This document shows, piece by piece, positions 33,696 to 43,051 of a DNA stretch of 64,000 nucleotides. Location: the NCBI GenBank assembly GCA_031400755.1, contig JANNQL010000127.1, positions 35,231-99,230 of the forward strand. The letters are read 5' to 3'. The notes under the pieces were generated by a model. It was not told the DNA's origin and ran no database searches. It was given only the letters and a program-made list of their open reading frames with translations. A program made the position numbers and the translations under genes. Positions within the stretch are counted from its first letter, which is position 1, and every line of letters begins with the position of its first letter. Source of the stretch: VMSU01 sp031400755. Lineage in GTDB: Bacteria > Desulfobacterota > Desulfobulbia > Desulfobulbales > VMSU01.

Positions 33696-33706
33696 CGCTT
33701 TCCTCC

Positions 33707-35548
33707 TTATGCCGCTTTGCCGACGAGGGCGAGCGGTGGCCTCTCGGCCATTGTCGTGCCCCGCCGGTTGAGAACAATGGCTGATCCCTGTTGCGCTTTG
33801 GCGGCCCGTTTTACCCCGGCGATCTGGGTGGCCAGCTCGCCGTAAGAGTTCATCGGGCAATCGTCCGAACTGACGATGCCGATCGACAGGGACATCAGGG
33901 GGATGTGTCGTTCCAATCCCTGCCGGTCCTTGGCCACATAATAGCCCAGACCATACTCGTGTGGGCCATGAAACAGGATCAGGAGCTTTTCGAACTCACT
34001 GATGATCCGCTGGCAGATTTTTTGCGCTAGGTGCGGCCGGCTGACCACAATGAAGTCATCGCCGCCGATATGGCCGACAAAGGGTAGCCGGTCATCGCTG
34101 CCGCCATTGCTGCCGACGCTTTCGACGATCAACTCACCCAACGTCTTGATTACCGAATCGCCCTTTTCGAAGCTATAGCTGTCGTTGTACGGTTTGAAGT
34201 CATCGATATCGATGTAACAGACCGCGAAGCTCGATTTCTGGGCGATGAGCAGGGTGAGCATCCGCTGGATGAAGGCGTTTCCCGGCAGACCGGACAGTGG
34301 GTTGGCGCCTTTCGCCAACTGGAGGCTCTTCTGGGTGATGGTAGTCAGCAGGTCATTGATGGCCACGGTGCCCAGGTATCTGCCATTTCTGGAGACCCCC
34401 AGGTCGTCGCTCAGATCAAGACCACGCCGGGTCTGGATCCTCTGCACCGCCTCTTCGATGGGGATGGTCGCTTCGACTACCAGAAAGTCGGGCTCCAGGG
34501 CCTCCTGGATGGTGTGGTGCGTCGAGAGGGCAAAGCCAAAGCCATACGGGCCGATCATCTGTTGCTCCAGGAATCGCTTGCGACAGAGCATACCCACCAA
34601 GCGGTCTCGATCAACGATCGGTATGCTCTGTAAGGTCTGATCGGCCATAAAGCGCCGATGCGCCGCCAGTAAGGGCTGCTCCGGCGACAGTGGCTCCACG
34701 TGTTTGGCAATGGCGCCGATGGTACAGATGGCAAGCACGTCCTCTGGGCAGGACAAGACCTCTCGTTGCCGTGCCGGCAAGTCAATTCGTCTCTCTGAGA
34801 GCGCCGGGCTCGGCCGTTCCAGCAAGAAGCCCTGTAGCAGCTCGATGCCAAGACGGGAGATGATCTCCAGTTCCTCGGGGCGCTCGATCCCCTCGGCGAT
34901 GACGATGATACCGAGCTTATGGCAGACAGTGGCCAGGGCGTCCACCAGGTTGAACTTGAAGGAGTCGGTGTCGATGCCGCTGATAAAGTGTCGATCCACC
35001 TTCACGTAATCCGGTTCGATGATCGACAACATCTTCAGCCCGCCATAGCCGACCCCGAAATCGTCGATGGCAATCTTGTAGCCCCGCTTCCGGTAGCGTT
35101 CGACAGAGCATTTGAACAGCTCGTAGTTGCGGATGGCATCCTGTTCGGTGATTTCGAGGATGACCCGTTCCTTGTCGATCCCGTGCCACTCGGCAAGTTG
35201 GTCGGTCATGCCGGTCTTATAGTCCGGGTGCATCAGGCTGGCCGGACAGATGTTGACGTAGAGGTAAGAATTTTGTTGAGCGAAACCGAGTTCCGTTGCC
35301 CGGCGAAAGGCATTTTCCCGGCAGAGCATGTCGAGCGAGGAGATAAGCCCGACTTGTTGGGCCTTATCGAACATCTGGCCGATATCGTAGCCCTGGGGGT
35401 GGGTCTGGGTCAGACGGGTCAGGGCTTCGTAGCCGTAGACTTCGCCGGTCCGTCGTGAAAAAATGGGCTGGAACCAAGCAGTAAGCGCTTGGCTGTCGAT
35501 GAGTTTTATAATTGTTTCCCGTGAGAATTGTCTGGAGATGGTGTCCAT
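33707..35548 (-). CDS. EAL-CBS-GGDEF cyclic-di-GMP protein
   Basis: 613 aa, soluble. EAL domain at about 10-255: YGYEALTRL, YVNICPASL, LEITEQD, AIDDFGVGYGGL, YVKVDR, AEGIERPEEL and QGFLLERP are intact, so phosphodiesterase activity is likely. A CBS pair (about 280-410; SIPIVDRDRLVGML, YLGTVAINDLL) follows. The GGDEF domain (430-590) reads GHIGGDDFIVV, i.e. GGDDF instead of GGDEF/GGEEF, so synthesis may be lost or weak. Domain order is the reverse of the common GGDEF-EAL. It starts two bases after the chemoreceptor stop, so motility and cyclic-di-GMP are coordinated. Confidence 0.88.
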   Translation of the reverse strand: MDTISRQFSRETIIKLIDSQALTAWFQPIFSRRTGEVYGYEALTRLTQTHPQGYDIGQMFDKAQQVGLISSLDMLCRENAFRRATELGFAQQNSYLYVNICPASLMHPDYKTGMTDQLAEWHGIDKERVILEITEQDAIRNYELFKCSVERYRKRGYKIAIDDFGVGYGGLKMLSIIEPDYVKVDRHFISGIDTDSFKFNLVDALATVCHKLGIIVIAEGIERPEELEIISRLGIELLQGFLLERPSPALSERRIDLPARQREVLSCPEDVLAICTIGAIAKHVEPLSPEQPLLAAHRRFMADQTLQSIPIVDRDRLVGMLCRKRFLEQQMIGPYGFGFALSTHHTIQEALEPDFLVVEATIPIEEAVQRIQTRRGLDLSDDLGVSRNGRYLGTVAINDLLTTITQKSLQLAKGANPLSGLPGNAFIQRMLTLLIAQKSSFAVCYIDIDDFKPYNDSYSFEKGDSVIKTLGELIVESVGSNGGSDDRLPFVGHIGGDDFIVVSRPHLAQKICQRIISEFEKLLILFHGPHEYGLGYYVAKDRQGLERHIPLMSLSIGIVSSDDCPMNSYGELATQIAGVKRAAKAQQGSAIVLNRRGTTMAERPPLALVGKAA

Positions 35549-35550
35549 GG

Positions 35551-37230
35551 CTATCCCTTGTCGATGTCGAGTAAGGGCCTCAGCATGACTCGCAGGTTAG
35601 GCATCTGCGCCAAGGCTGGGAGAAGTAAAGTTGGGTTGGCGGCGAGGCCGCATGACGGCATGTGCCGATCGGTAACCAACCGCACCAAAGACCCGGATAT
35701 CCGGTCCAGTTCCAAGGCTTGGGTCGTCAACTCCTCCGCCATCCTGGTTGCATCGCTGGCCTGGGCGGCAGCAGTTGCACTTACCTTTTCGATCGCGCTG
35801 ATCGCCCTGTTTACCTGCTTGACGCCCACGGCCTGCTCGCTGCTTGCCACGGCAATCCCCTTGACTTCCGCATCGACTTGGATGATCTCATGATTAATTT
35901 TGACAAAAGCATTTGCCAGGTCATTGCAGAGCAGTGTGCCTTGGCCGATCTTGGCGTTGGCATTGTGACTGATGGCTTCCGCCTCCCGAGCCGCTGCAGT
36001 CGTATGAAGAGAGAGTTGCCGCATTTCGTCAACTATGACGCTGAACCCTGCCCCAGCCTCGCCGGCCCGGGCTGCTTCGACGGCGGCGTTTAACGATAGC
36101 AGATTGGCCTGGAAGGCGATATTTTCGATATTCTTGGTGATTTTGATTACCTCGGACGAGGCCCGGCCGATCTCCAGCATGGCTTCACTCATTCTGCCCA
36201 TTTGCTCCCCGCCAGTGGAGACCACCTGCTGGGCTGTGGCTGAAAAGCCGCTTGCCTGCCGGGCGCTTTCGCAGTTCGCTGCCGCCTGTGCCGCCAGTTG
36301 CTCGATTGAGGCGCCGGTCTCCTCGATCCCTGCTGTCTGCTGACTCGCCCCATCGGCCAGACTTGTGCTGACATGGAGCAGTTGGGACGCCTCGCCGGCG
36401 ATCGTTTGCACCATGGTCTTTAAACGCTCGTTAATCTCCAGGATCGGACTGATCACCGTGCGACGCAAAAAAAACATGGCGATGACAAAGACGAGAGATA
36501 CAGCGCCGCCCAAGCCCAGCGCCACCAACAATGATTTGCGCCGGGTCTGCTGCTGGTGATTATTTATCTCCATCTGAACGGCGCTGGCTGCCTCTTGGTT
36601 CTGACGCAAGGTGGTCTTGGCCGTGTCTGAAAACTCCTCATCAGTCTGGCCGGCGGCGTGTTTGGCGAGTTCTTTGATCAGGCCAATGGTGGAGACGCCC
36701 CGGTCGCCGGTATATTGATCAGCGGCCCGGATGCCTTCGACATAGGTGTCCTGGAATGCCATCATCCCTCTGGCCACTTCAGCCTGTTTCTGGAATTTTT
36801 GATATTCAATGGTGATTTGTTCGACGAGCTGCATGCCCTCGGGGTCTCCGTTAAAGACCTTTTGCACCTCACCGAGCAGGGTCGTAATCCGGCTGTTTCC
36901 GTCCTTGATAATCGTCAGGTACTTCTCGCGCGTGTCCTTATACTCCCCTCGTACCAAAAAATTTTTCCACTGGAGCATCTGATCGAGAAAGGCGGCCTGC
37001 ACCTCGGCAACCAGAAATATGTTTGCTATCCCTTGACCCTCGGTTTTCTGTAGCGTGTTAATCGCCTGACCACTGGCGGACTGCAGCAGGGTGTTGGCAT
37101 GGAGGGTTGTCTGGGCCAACACCTTTTGTGCATCCATGGCGATGCGGTACTGGGTAAGAATGCCGCCGCCCGCCGCCAGTAAGATGAAGGCAAAGAAAAA
37201 TCCGATTTTAAGCTGCAGGTCTAGCTTCAT
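35551..37230 (-). CDS. Methyl-accepting chemotaxis protein
   Basis: 559 aa. First helix at about 8-28, a ~190-residue periplasmic helical sensor, second helix LLVALGLGGAVSLVFVIAMFF near 235-255, then a HAMP-like linker and a long signalling coiled coil. The hairpin tip IENIAFQANLLSLNAAVEAARAGEAGAGF matches the chemoreceptor tip that contacts CheA/CheW. No C-terminal CheR pentapeptide seen. AGGGGGAA before the ATG. It is the first gene after the Pho-box-like repeat at 37380-37405 and precedes the cyclic-di-GMP protein and GAK genes, suggesting a taxis response linked to phosphate limitation. Confidence 0.9.
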   Translation of the reverse strand: MKLDLQLKIGFFFAFILLAAGGGILTQYRIAMDAQKVLAQTTLHANTLLQSASGQAINTLQKTEGQGIANIFLVAEVQAAFLDQMLQWKNFLVRGEYKDTREKYLTIIKDGNSRITTLLGEVQKVFNGDPEGMQLVEQITIEYQKFQKQAEVARGMMAFQDTYVEGIRAADQYTGDRGVSTIGLIKELAKHAAGQTDEEFSDTAKTTLRQNQEAASAVQMEINNHQQQTRRKSLLVALGLGGAVSLVFVIAMFFLRRTVISPILEINERLKTMVQTIAGEASQLLHVSTSLADGASQQTAGIEETGASIEQLAAQAAANCESARQASGFSATAQQVVSTGGEQMGRMSEAMLEIGRASSEVIKITKNIENIAFQANLLSLNAAVEAARAGEAGAGFSVIVDEMRQLSLHTTAAAREAEAISHNANAKIGQGTLLCNDLANAFVKINHEIIQVDAEVKGIAVASSEQAVGVKQVNRAISAIEKVSATAAAQASDATRMAEELTTQALELDRISGSLVRLVTDRHMPSCGLAANPTLLLPALAQMPNLRVMLRPLLDIDKG

Positions 37231-37542
37231 GGTTCCCCCTGGTGGAGTTTTTTTGCACTAGGCCAACCCATGGTGCTATGGGCCTGGCAGGTGCATTGGC
37301 ATAGTCCCCGCCTGTTCGTCACGGGCGCGCGAGCATCTATCAACGAGCTACATCCTAGACGACGGATATGAGCTTCCGATTAAAAACCGATTAATTTTTG
37401 ATTAAAAAAAAGAAGTAAAAGGAACAGCCGGGGATGGGATCGAAGGGAAACGGCAAATATTTTTGTTGTGGGGCAGAGGAAGGGCGAAGGGGGGACGGCG
37501 CAACAAGTGCGCCCAGACGAGGAGGGGCGGGGGACGGTTTCC
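37231..37542. other. Intergenic region between phoU and the chemoreceptor gene
   Basis: 312 bp with no accepted gene. It contains the Pho-box-like repeat at 37380-37405. The proximal part (37245-37370) should hold the core promoter and leader of the chemoreceptor gene. A plus-strand 64-codon frame at 37468 overlaps phoU antisense and is rejected. Confidence 0.6.
37380..37405 (-). promoter_or_regulatory. Pho-box-like triple repeat upstream of the chemoreceptor-GAK run
   Basis: TTAA at 37380, 37391 and 37402, exactly 11 bp apart. Minus-strand reading gives three TTAATC units separated by five bases, the cleanest copy in the window. It is 150 bp upstream of the chemoreceptor ATG and in a gap after the phoU stop. 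Confidence 0.65.
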
Positions 37543-38244
37543 TCAGCCCTCTTCGCGGGCTTGGCTACTCACGGCATGACGGACGATCTGACTCTTGAGC
37601 ATGTAAATGACATCTTCGGCGATATGAGTCGCGTGGTCGGCGATGCGCTCAAGACTTCGTGATACACTGAGGAGCATGCCGAGATACTGTTGTTGGCTCG
37701 GGTCGTTCTGGACGATAGCCTCAATCTGCATGCGGATGGCTTTTTTTGCCTCGTCGACTTGGTCGTCCCAGAGGCGGACCTTGTAGGCCATGTCGGCATC
37801 CATCTCAACAAAGGCGTCGAGGCTCATTTTAACCATCTTGATGGTCTCGGCGAACATGTTCCGAAATTGCTCCGGGAACTGGATCATTTGCGGACTGGTG
37901 AAAGGGACGTAATCCTGGCGCGCCAAGAGCAGGATGCGATCGGCAATTTTGACGGTCAAGTCCCCGATGCGCTCAAGGTCTATATTGATCTTGAGGACGG
38001 ACACCACAAACCGGAGATCTCTGGCCACCGGGGTATGCTGGGCCAGAATTTTCAGGCAATTCTCTTCCACCGAGATTTCCAGGGTATCAATGTCGATATC
38101 GGTTGCGATAATCTCAGCGGCCAGTTTTTGATCGAAGTCCAACAGCGCGGCTTCTGCCTTGATCAAATTGGCCTCTACTTCAGAGCCAAGTTGCAAAATC
38201 CGTTTCTTCAGCTTGTCGAGTTCAACCGTAATGTTTTTTATCAT
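37543..38244 (-). CDS. phoU: Phosphate signalling protein PhoU
   Basis: 233 aa. Two three-helix PhoU repeats with the metal-ligand motifs INIDLERIGDLTVKIA and SVSRSLERIADHATHIAED. PhoU links the PstSCAB transporter to the PhoR kinase and represses the Pho response when phosphate is plentiful. Start at 38244 (MIKNITVEL) is the family-typical N-terminus; no strong ribosome site. It follows pstB by 82 bp and ends the pst cluster. Confidence 0.92.
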   Translation of the reverse strand: MIKNITVELDKLKKRILQLGSEVEANLIKAEAALLDFDQKLAAEIIATDIDIDTLEISVEENCLKILAQHTPVARDLRFVVSVLKINIDLERIGDLTVKIADRILLLARQDYVPFTSPQMIQFPEQFRNMFAETIKMVKMSLDAFVEMDADMAYKVRLWDDQVDEAKKAIRMQIEAIVQNDPSQQQYLGMLLSVSRSLERIADHATHIAEDVIYMLKSQIVRHAVSSQAREEG

Positions 38245-38326
38245 AGTTCTATCGACGGCTTGCCGTCCCTTTGTATTAGTGAGGTGTACTTGTGGTGGTG
38301 GATAGACAGAAGACTTCCAAGGCGGT

Positions 38327-39115
38327 TCAACCAAACCGGCCGGTAATATAGTCTTCGGTTTCTTTGCACACCGGGGAGGTAAACACCAGTTTGGTCAGGC
38401 CAAACTCGATCAATTCACCGAGGTAGAAATAGGCGGTGAAATCAGAGACCCTGGCCGCTTGCTGCATGTTATGGGTAACGATAATAATCGTATAATCGCC
38501 TTGCAGCTCCCGGATCAGCTCTTCGATGCGAGACGTTGAGCGCGGGTCGAGGGCGGAGCATGGTTCATCCATTAGGATGATTTCCGGGGACACAGCGATG
38601 GCCCGGGCAATACAGAGACGTTGCATCTGACCGCCGGAGATGCCCATGGCGGATTCATGCAACCGGTCTTTCATCTCGTCCCATAACGCCGCGCGCCGCA
38701 AACTTTTCTCGACGGTTTCATCCAGCATGTTTTTGTCCTTCACCCCTGCGATCCTGAGTCCATAAATGACGTTTTCATAGATCGACTTGGGGAACGGGTT
38801 CCACTTCTGGAAGACCATGCCTACCCGTCGCCGCAACTCGATGACATCAACCGAGTTATCATTGATATCCTGGCCATCGATGGTGATCGTGCCCTCAATG
38901 CGGATCGACTCGATAAGGTCATTCATGCGGTTGAAGCAGCGGAGAAAGGTTGACTTGCCACAGCCGGAAGGTCCGATCAGGGCGGTGACCTTCTTTTTGG
39001 GAATGCTCATGGTGATGCCGCGCAGGGCCTCACTATCGCCATAGTAAAGGTGGAGATCCTTGACCTCGGCGATGGCATCAGTAATGCTCATGATGGGATT
39101 GGTTTGTAGATTCAT
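38327..39115 (-). CDS. pstB: Phosphate ABC transporter ATPase PstB
   Basis: 262 aa ABC ATPase: Walker A ALIGPSGCGKSTFLRC, Q-loop MVFQKWNPFPKS, signature GISGGQMQRLCIARA, Walker B IILMDEPCSALD and switch His in IVTHNM. The RCFNRMND element after Walker A is typical of PstB. Hydrolyses ATP to drive phosphate import through PstC/PstA. Starts 27 bp after pstA. The first nine residues before MSITDAI are variable, so a start at 39091 is possible. Confidence 0.95.
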   Translation of the reverse strand: MNLQTNPIMSITDAIAEVKDLHLYYGDSEALRGITMSIPKKKVTALIGPSGCGKSTFLRCFNRMNDLIESIRIEGTITIDGQDINDNSVDVIELRRRVGMVFQKWNPFPKSIYENVIYGLRIAGVKDKNMLDETVEKSLRRAALWDEMKDRLHESAMGISGGQMQRLCIARAIAVSPEIILMDEPCSALDPRSTSRIEELIRELQGDYTIIIVTHNMQQAARVSDFTAYFYLGELIEFGLTKLVFTSPVCKETEDYITGRFG

Positions 39116-39142
39116 TGTGTCCCGATTTGGTGGTTTTTTATA

Positions 39143-40741
39143 TCAGACATCGGCAATGGCATACCGCTTTCTCATCTTGTTGCGGAGGTGAATGGCAACG
39201 CTGCACAAAGAGAGAACGATGAGGATCAAGAGGAGCGTGGTCACATAGACCATGGGCTTGGCCGCTTCGACGTTGGGCGACTGGAAACCGATATCATAGA
39301 TATGGAAACCAAGGTGCATGAACTTTCGGTTCAGGTGGAAAAACGGGAACTGTCCGTCAATCGGCAGGGAGGGCGCCAGCTTGACCACGCCGGTGATCAT
39401 CAAGGGCGCGACTTCGCCTGCAGCCCTGGCCATGGCCAGGATAAATCCGGTCATGATCCCCGGCGAGGCCATGGGCAAAAGCAAACGGGTCAAGGTCTGA
39501 AATCTGGTGGCGCCAAGGGCGAGCGATCCTTCCCGGATCGACGGCGGGATCGAACCTAAGGCCTCCTCAGTCGCGACAATGACCACCGGTACGGTGAGCA
39601 GGCCAAGGGTCAGGCTGGCCCAGAGGATGCCGCCGGTGCCAAAGGTGGGGCTGGGAAGACTTTCCGGGAAGAAGAACTGATCCAGCATGCCGCCAATTCC
39701 GTATATAAAAAAACCCAGACCAAAGATGCCATAGACGATGGACGGAATACCTGCCAAGTTGTTGACCGCAATCCGGACAATCTTGACCAGAATGCCTTGG
39801 TGGGCATACTCCCGCAGATAAATGCCGGTAATAACGCCCAAGGGGAAGGAGAGCAGGCTCATGAGCAAGACCAGCATGACGGTGCCGAAGATGGCAGGGA
39901 AGAGGCCTCCTTCGGTATTTGATTCCCGTGGGTCGGCAATAAACAGTTCAACCAGCTTGCCAGCATAATGGAAAATTTTCGCAGACACGTTCATCTTGTT
40001 TGGTTGATACAGACGCACAATGTCAGCAAGTCGCACCGCGCTCTGTTTTCCATCGCCAGTCTTGAACACCCCGTAATAGGCGGACAACTGCTCGGTGTTT
40101 TTCTGGCCATCAGCAACCAGCTCTTTAAACCTGGTCTTCAGATTCGCTTCGCTATCGACAAGGGTTTTTATCCGATTGTCCTGCTCATCCGTGTGCTGGT
40201 GCCGGTACCCCACGAGCTTTTGCTCGACTTTTCCGAGCGCCAGGTTGAGGGAGCTGATCTTTTGAGCGAGCTGTTTTTTGTCCATAAGCAACGACTCTGC
40301 TTGCAGACGGGCCTTGGCCAGGGCTTCGGCGAGTGCGCTCTGCCCTTCGATAACGGTAATCTCAGGGCTATGCACTTCCGCCAATGAGCCATAAAAATTA
40401 CCATTTTCCTGACGTTCAATGGCGTACAGCTCTTCAGGGTAGCTGCGTGAGCGGATATCTTTCTCGCTGACCCAGGTGAAATCAAGGCCGTTAAGCTCCC
40501 GGTTGCCGATTTTGAGCTGTAGACGCGGCACATTGTTATTGTCGTTTTCTTCCTGAGTAATTTCGCCGAGGGCAATGCGTCCATCGTTTAAGACAATCTG
40601 CACAAGTTTCTGTGGCCAGAACACCGCAATGCCGTTGGCGACTACTACATATAGAAGCAAACACGTCATGGTGATAATGATCGACAGGGTCAGTCCCGTT
40701 GCCCAGACAAAGGGCTCTCCGCGTAGCAGGAATTTTTTCAT
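39143..40741 (-). CDS. pstA: Phosphate ABC transporter permease PstA (long form)
   Basis: 532 aa. The C-terminal ~280 residues hold the permease fold with six helices and the ATPase-contact EAA loop (ATEEALGSIPPSIREGSLALGATRF). The N-terminal ~230 residues add a large extracytoplasmic domain after the first helix, rich in coiled-coil sequence (KLVGYRHQHTDEQDN, NLKTRFKELVADG). Typical PstA is about 290 aa; long forms occur in some Proteobacteria and Desulfobacterota. ATG at 40741 sits one base after the pstC stop; ATG 40756 within pstC is an alternative. Confidence 0.9.
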   Translation of the reverse strand: MKKFLLRGEPFVWATGLTLSIIITMTCLLLYVVVANGIAVFWPQKLVQIVLNDGRIALGEITQEENDNNNVPRLQLKIGNRELNGLDFTWVSEKDIRSRSYPEELYAIERQENGNFYGSLAEVHSPEITVIEGQSALAEALAKARLQAESLLMDKKQLAQKISSLNLALGKVEQKLVGYRHQHTDEQDNRIKTLVDSEANLKTRFKELVADGQKNTEQLSAYYGVFKTGDGKQSAVRLADIVRLYQPNKMNVSAKIFHYAGKLVELFIADPRESNTEGGLFPAIFGTVMLVLLMSLLSFPLGVITGIYLREYAHQGILVKIVRIAVNNLAGIPSIVYGIFGLGFFIYGIGGMLDQFFFPESLPSPTFGTGGILWASLTLGLLTVPVVIVATEEALGSIPPSIREGSLALGATRFQTLTRLLLPMASPGIMTGFILAMARAAGEVAPLMITGVVKLAPSLPIDGQFPFFHLNRKFMHLGFHIYDIGFQSPNVEAAKPMVYVTTLLLILIVLSLCSVAIHLRNKMRKRYAIADV

Positions 40742-40742
40742 A

Positions 40743-42962
40743 TCAATACCGTCCATACTTTTTGCGCAGCCGTTCGCGAATGATTTCAGCGCCGGTGTTC
40801 AGGACAAAGGTCAGGGTAAAGAGGACGGTGGCGCAGAGAAAGAGGACCCGGTAGAGGGTACCGTCCATCGGCGCTTCGGGAATCTCGACGGCGATGTTAG
40901 CCGACAGGGTCCGCATGCCGTTGAAGATCGACCAGTCCATGATCGGCGTGTTGCCGGTGGCCATGAGCACGACCATGGTTTCACCGACAGCCCGCCCGAA
41001 GCCGATAATCATGGCGGCAAAGATACCGGGGCTGGCTGAGGGCAGGATAACCCGCCACACAGTCTGCCAGCGGCTGGCCCCCAGCGCCAGTGAGGCGGCA
41101 GTCAGACTGGGCGGGATGTTGGAAATGGCGTCTTCGGTGATGGAGAAAATGATCGGAATGACGCAGATACCGAGCCCAAAGGCGATGATTATGCAGTTTC
41201 GTTGGTCATAGCGCATCCCCATATCCTGATAGAGCCAGACCTTGAAATTGCCGTTAAAGAGTAACGCCTCAAGGCCAGGCGCAAGGCTGACGGCAAGCCA
41301 GCCGCCTAGAAACAAGACCGGCAGCATGAGCAGAAATTCGTAGCCGCTCAACAGATTGACAAAACGTCTGTTTCGATAGAACGGCTGAATAACGACCATG
41401 GCCAAGGTGAAGATCAGGGGGATGACAAAGAGGCCGACAAGGAGTGGGAAGAGGGATCGTTCAACGATTGGTGCCAGCCAGAGGGCGATGAGAAAGCCGA
41501 TGACTACTGACGGCACCGAGGCCATGACTTCGATAATCGGCTTAATGCTTTTGCGGAACTTGGCTGAGGTGAACTGGCTGGTATAAACGGCCCCGAAGAT
41601 GGCGAGCGGAATGGAAAAAAGCATGGCGTAAAAGGTGCCTTTCATGGTGCCAAAAATCAGGGGCACCAAGCTCAGCTTGGGCTCAGCATCATCGGACTGC
41701 GAAGAGGATTGCCAGACATATTCAGGCTTGCTGTATCCCTCATACCAAACCTTGCCAAACAGTGTCTTGAAGCTGGTCTCCGGGTGCGGGTTGTCAATTT
41801 GCCATATACGCATGAGGTGATCGCTGCCAAGGGCGATGAGAGCGTTATCTTTTTGGGAGATGCCAAACACTTGATAGGCGGCAGGAATAGTAAAGAGGTG
41901 TTTTTCGCTGGTCATGTGATCAGCATGAATGGTCCCGGCTTGAGAGATAGAGTAGACCGTCTTGCTCCGCCGCGACGAAAGGATGGTGCTGACGGCTCCG
42001 GAGTGGGGTTCGAGGACATGGATCTTCTGCATCTTCTTGATGGCGTTGTTGGCCTCAGCCGTTACCGGCATCCAGGTCTGCATCGTGCCGGTCTGTGCTC
42101 CAACCACTAGCGACTGCCCACCAAAGACCAGCCCAAGGGAAGAGATGGGGGTCGATTTGTCGGTGGCGGCAAAGGTGTCTGTCTTTTTGACTGCATCATT
42201 TTCGTTGAGGTCCCAACGTACGACATAGCCGTTATCGGTGCCGACATAGAGAGCCAAACCCAGGTCATCAAGTGCGAGTGCGGTGACACGTCCCGGGAGT
42301 GCCTCGTCTATCCGGAGGGTAAAGGCTTCCGTCTTTTTGTTATCGAGGAAATCGGTGGTTGTAACTTCATGGCTCAGGGTCAAAGTATTATCGGTCATGA
42401 GATCGATGCGGGAGAAACGATTATCCGCCGACAAACGAACATAACTTTGGGCCAGGAGTTCCGGCTCGGCCAGCGCTGACCAGGATTTAATGGTCTGAAA
42501 CGAGGTGTCAATCGTCCGCTTGCCTTGCGCATCGAACTTGGGCTGGTAACGGACTTCAATCATCGACAGGCTGCTGTCCTGCCAGAGGATATTGTAGAAC
42601 GAATTTTTATACTGCTCGATCTGCTTGATGTGGCTCCCGCCTTGCTCTCGGATGGGATGCTGGCTGAGGACTTCTCCATTCTTGGCATCCAAAAAGGTAA
42701 TCGTACCTCCCTGGTCAATGATGTGAAAGGCATCACCATAGCTGTCGAGGCCGATCGCCACGGGGGTACTCCCTACCAGTGCGTTTAAGGCTACTGTCTG
42801 CGCATCGGTGATTCGTGAAGGAGAGAGCAGGGGCAGGGTGACTTTGACAATCAAGGCCAGGATGGCAAAGACACAGACGATCACCATGATGCCGCAGACC
42901 TGGATGACCGTCTTGGCAATTTTATCTTTTCGACGGACGCGTTTGAGGAATTGTTTGTCCAT
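40743..42962 (-). CDS. pstC: Phosphate ABC transporter permease PstC (long form with propeller-like domain)
   Basis: 739 aa. After one membrane helix (VIQVCGIMVIVCVFAIL) comes a ~380-residue extracytoplasmic domain with repeated beta motifs (VTALALDDLGLALYVGTDNGYVVRWDL; PISSLGLVFGGQSLVVGAQTG) suggesting a beta-propeller, then the permease domain with the EAA loop (EDAISNIPPSLTAASLALGASRW). Ordinary PstC is about 300 aa. The extra domain may dock PstS or sense ligand. Tandem with the long PstA, so both gained extensions. Confidence 0.9.
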   Translation of the reverse strand: MDKQFLKRVRRKDKIAKTVIQVCGIMVIVCVFAILALIVKVTLPLLSPSRITDAQTVALNALVGSTPVAIGLDSYGDAFHIIDQGGTITFLDAKNGEVLSQHPIREQGGSHIKQIEQYKNSFYNILWQDSSLSMIEVRYQPKFDAQGKRTIDTSFQTIKSWSALAEPELLAQSYVRLSADNRFSRIDLMTDNTLTLSHEVTTTDFLDNKKTEAFTLRIDEALPGRVTALALDDLGLALYVGTDNGYVVRWDLNENDAVKKTDTFAATDKSTPISSLGLVFGGQSLVVGAQTGTMQTWMPVTAEANNAIKKMQKIHVLEPHSGAVSTILSSRRSKTVYSISQAGTIHADHMTSEKHLFTIPAAYQVFGISQKDNALIALGSDHLMRIWQIDNPHPETSFKTLFGKVWYEGYSKPEYVWQSSSQSDDAEPKLSLVPLIFGTMKGTFYAMLFSIPLAIFGAVYTSQFTSAKFRKSIKPIIEVMASVPSVVIGFLIALWLAPIVERSLFPLLVGLFVIPLIFTLAMVVIQPFYRNRRFVNLLSGYEFLLMLPVLFLGGWLAVSLAPGLEALLFNGNFKVWLYQDMGMRYDQRNCIIIAFGLGICVIPIIFSITEDAISNIPPSLTAASLALGASRWQTVWRVILPSASPGIFAAMIIGFGRAVGETMVVLMATGNTPIMDWSIFNGMRTLSANIAVEIPEAPMDGTLYRVLFLCATVLFTLTFVLNTGAEIIRERLRKKYGRY

Positions 42963-42981
42963 GTGCCTTATCGCTTAAATT

Positions 42982-43021
42982 AATAAAAGAGGAGGTGACA
43001 GGGAATCCCAGTCGCCTCCTC
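42982..43021 (-). terminator. Attenuator-type terminator between pstS and pstC
   Basis: On the minus strand GAGGAGGCGAC pairs with GTCACCTCCTC (11 bp, one wobble) with an inner GGG/CCC pairing, followed by TTTTATT. Placed between pstS and pstC it would stop most transcripts and give high PstS relative to the permeases. Confidence 0.75.
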
Positions 43022-43051
43022 CTTATAAGAAAATATGTTGAAAAAGTGAAG

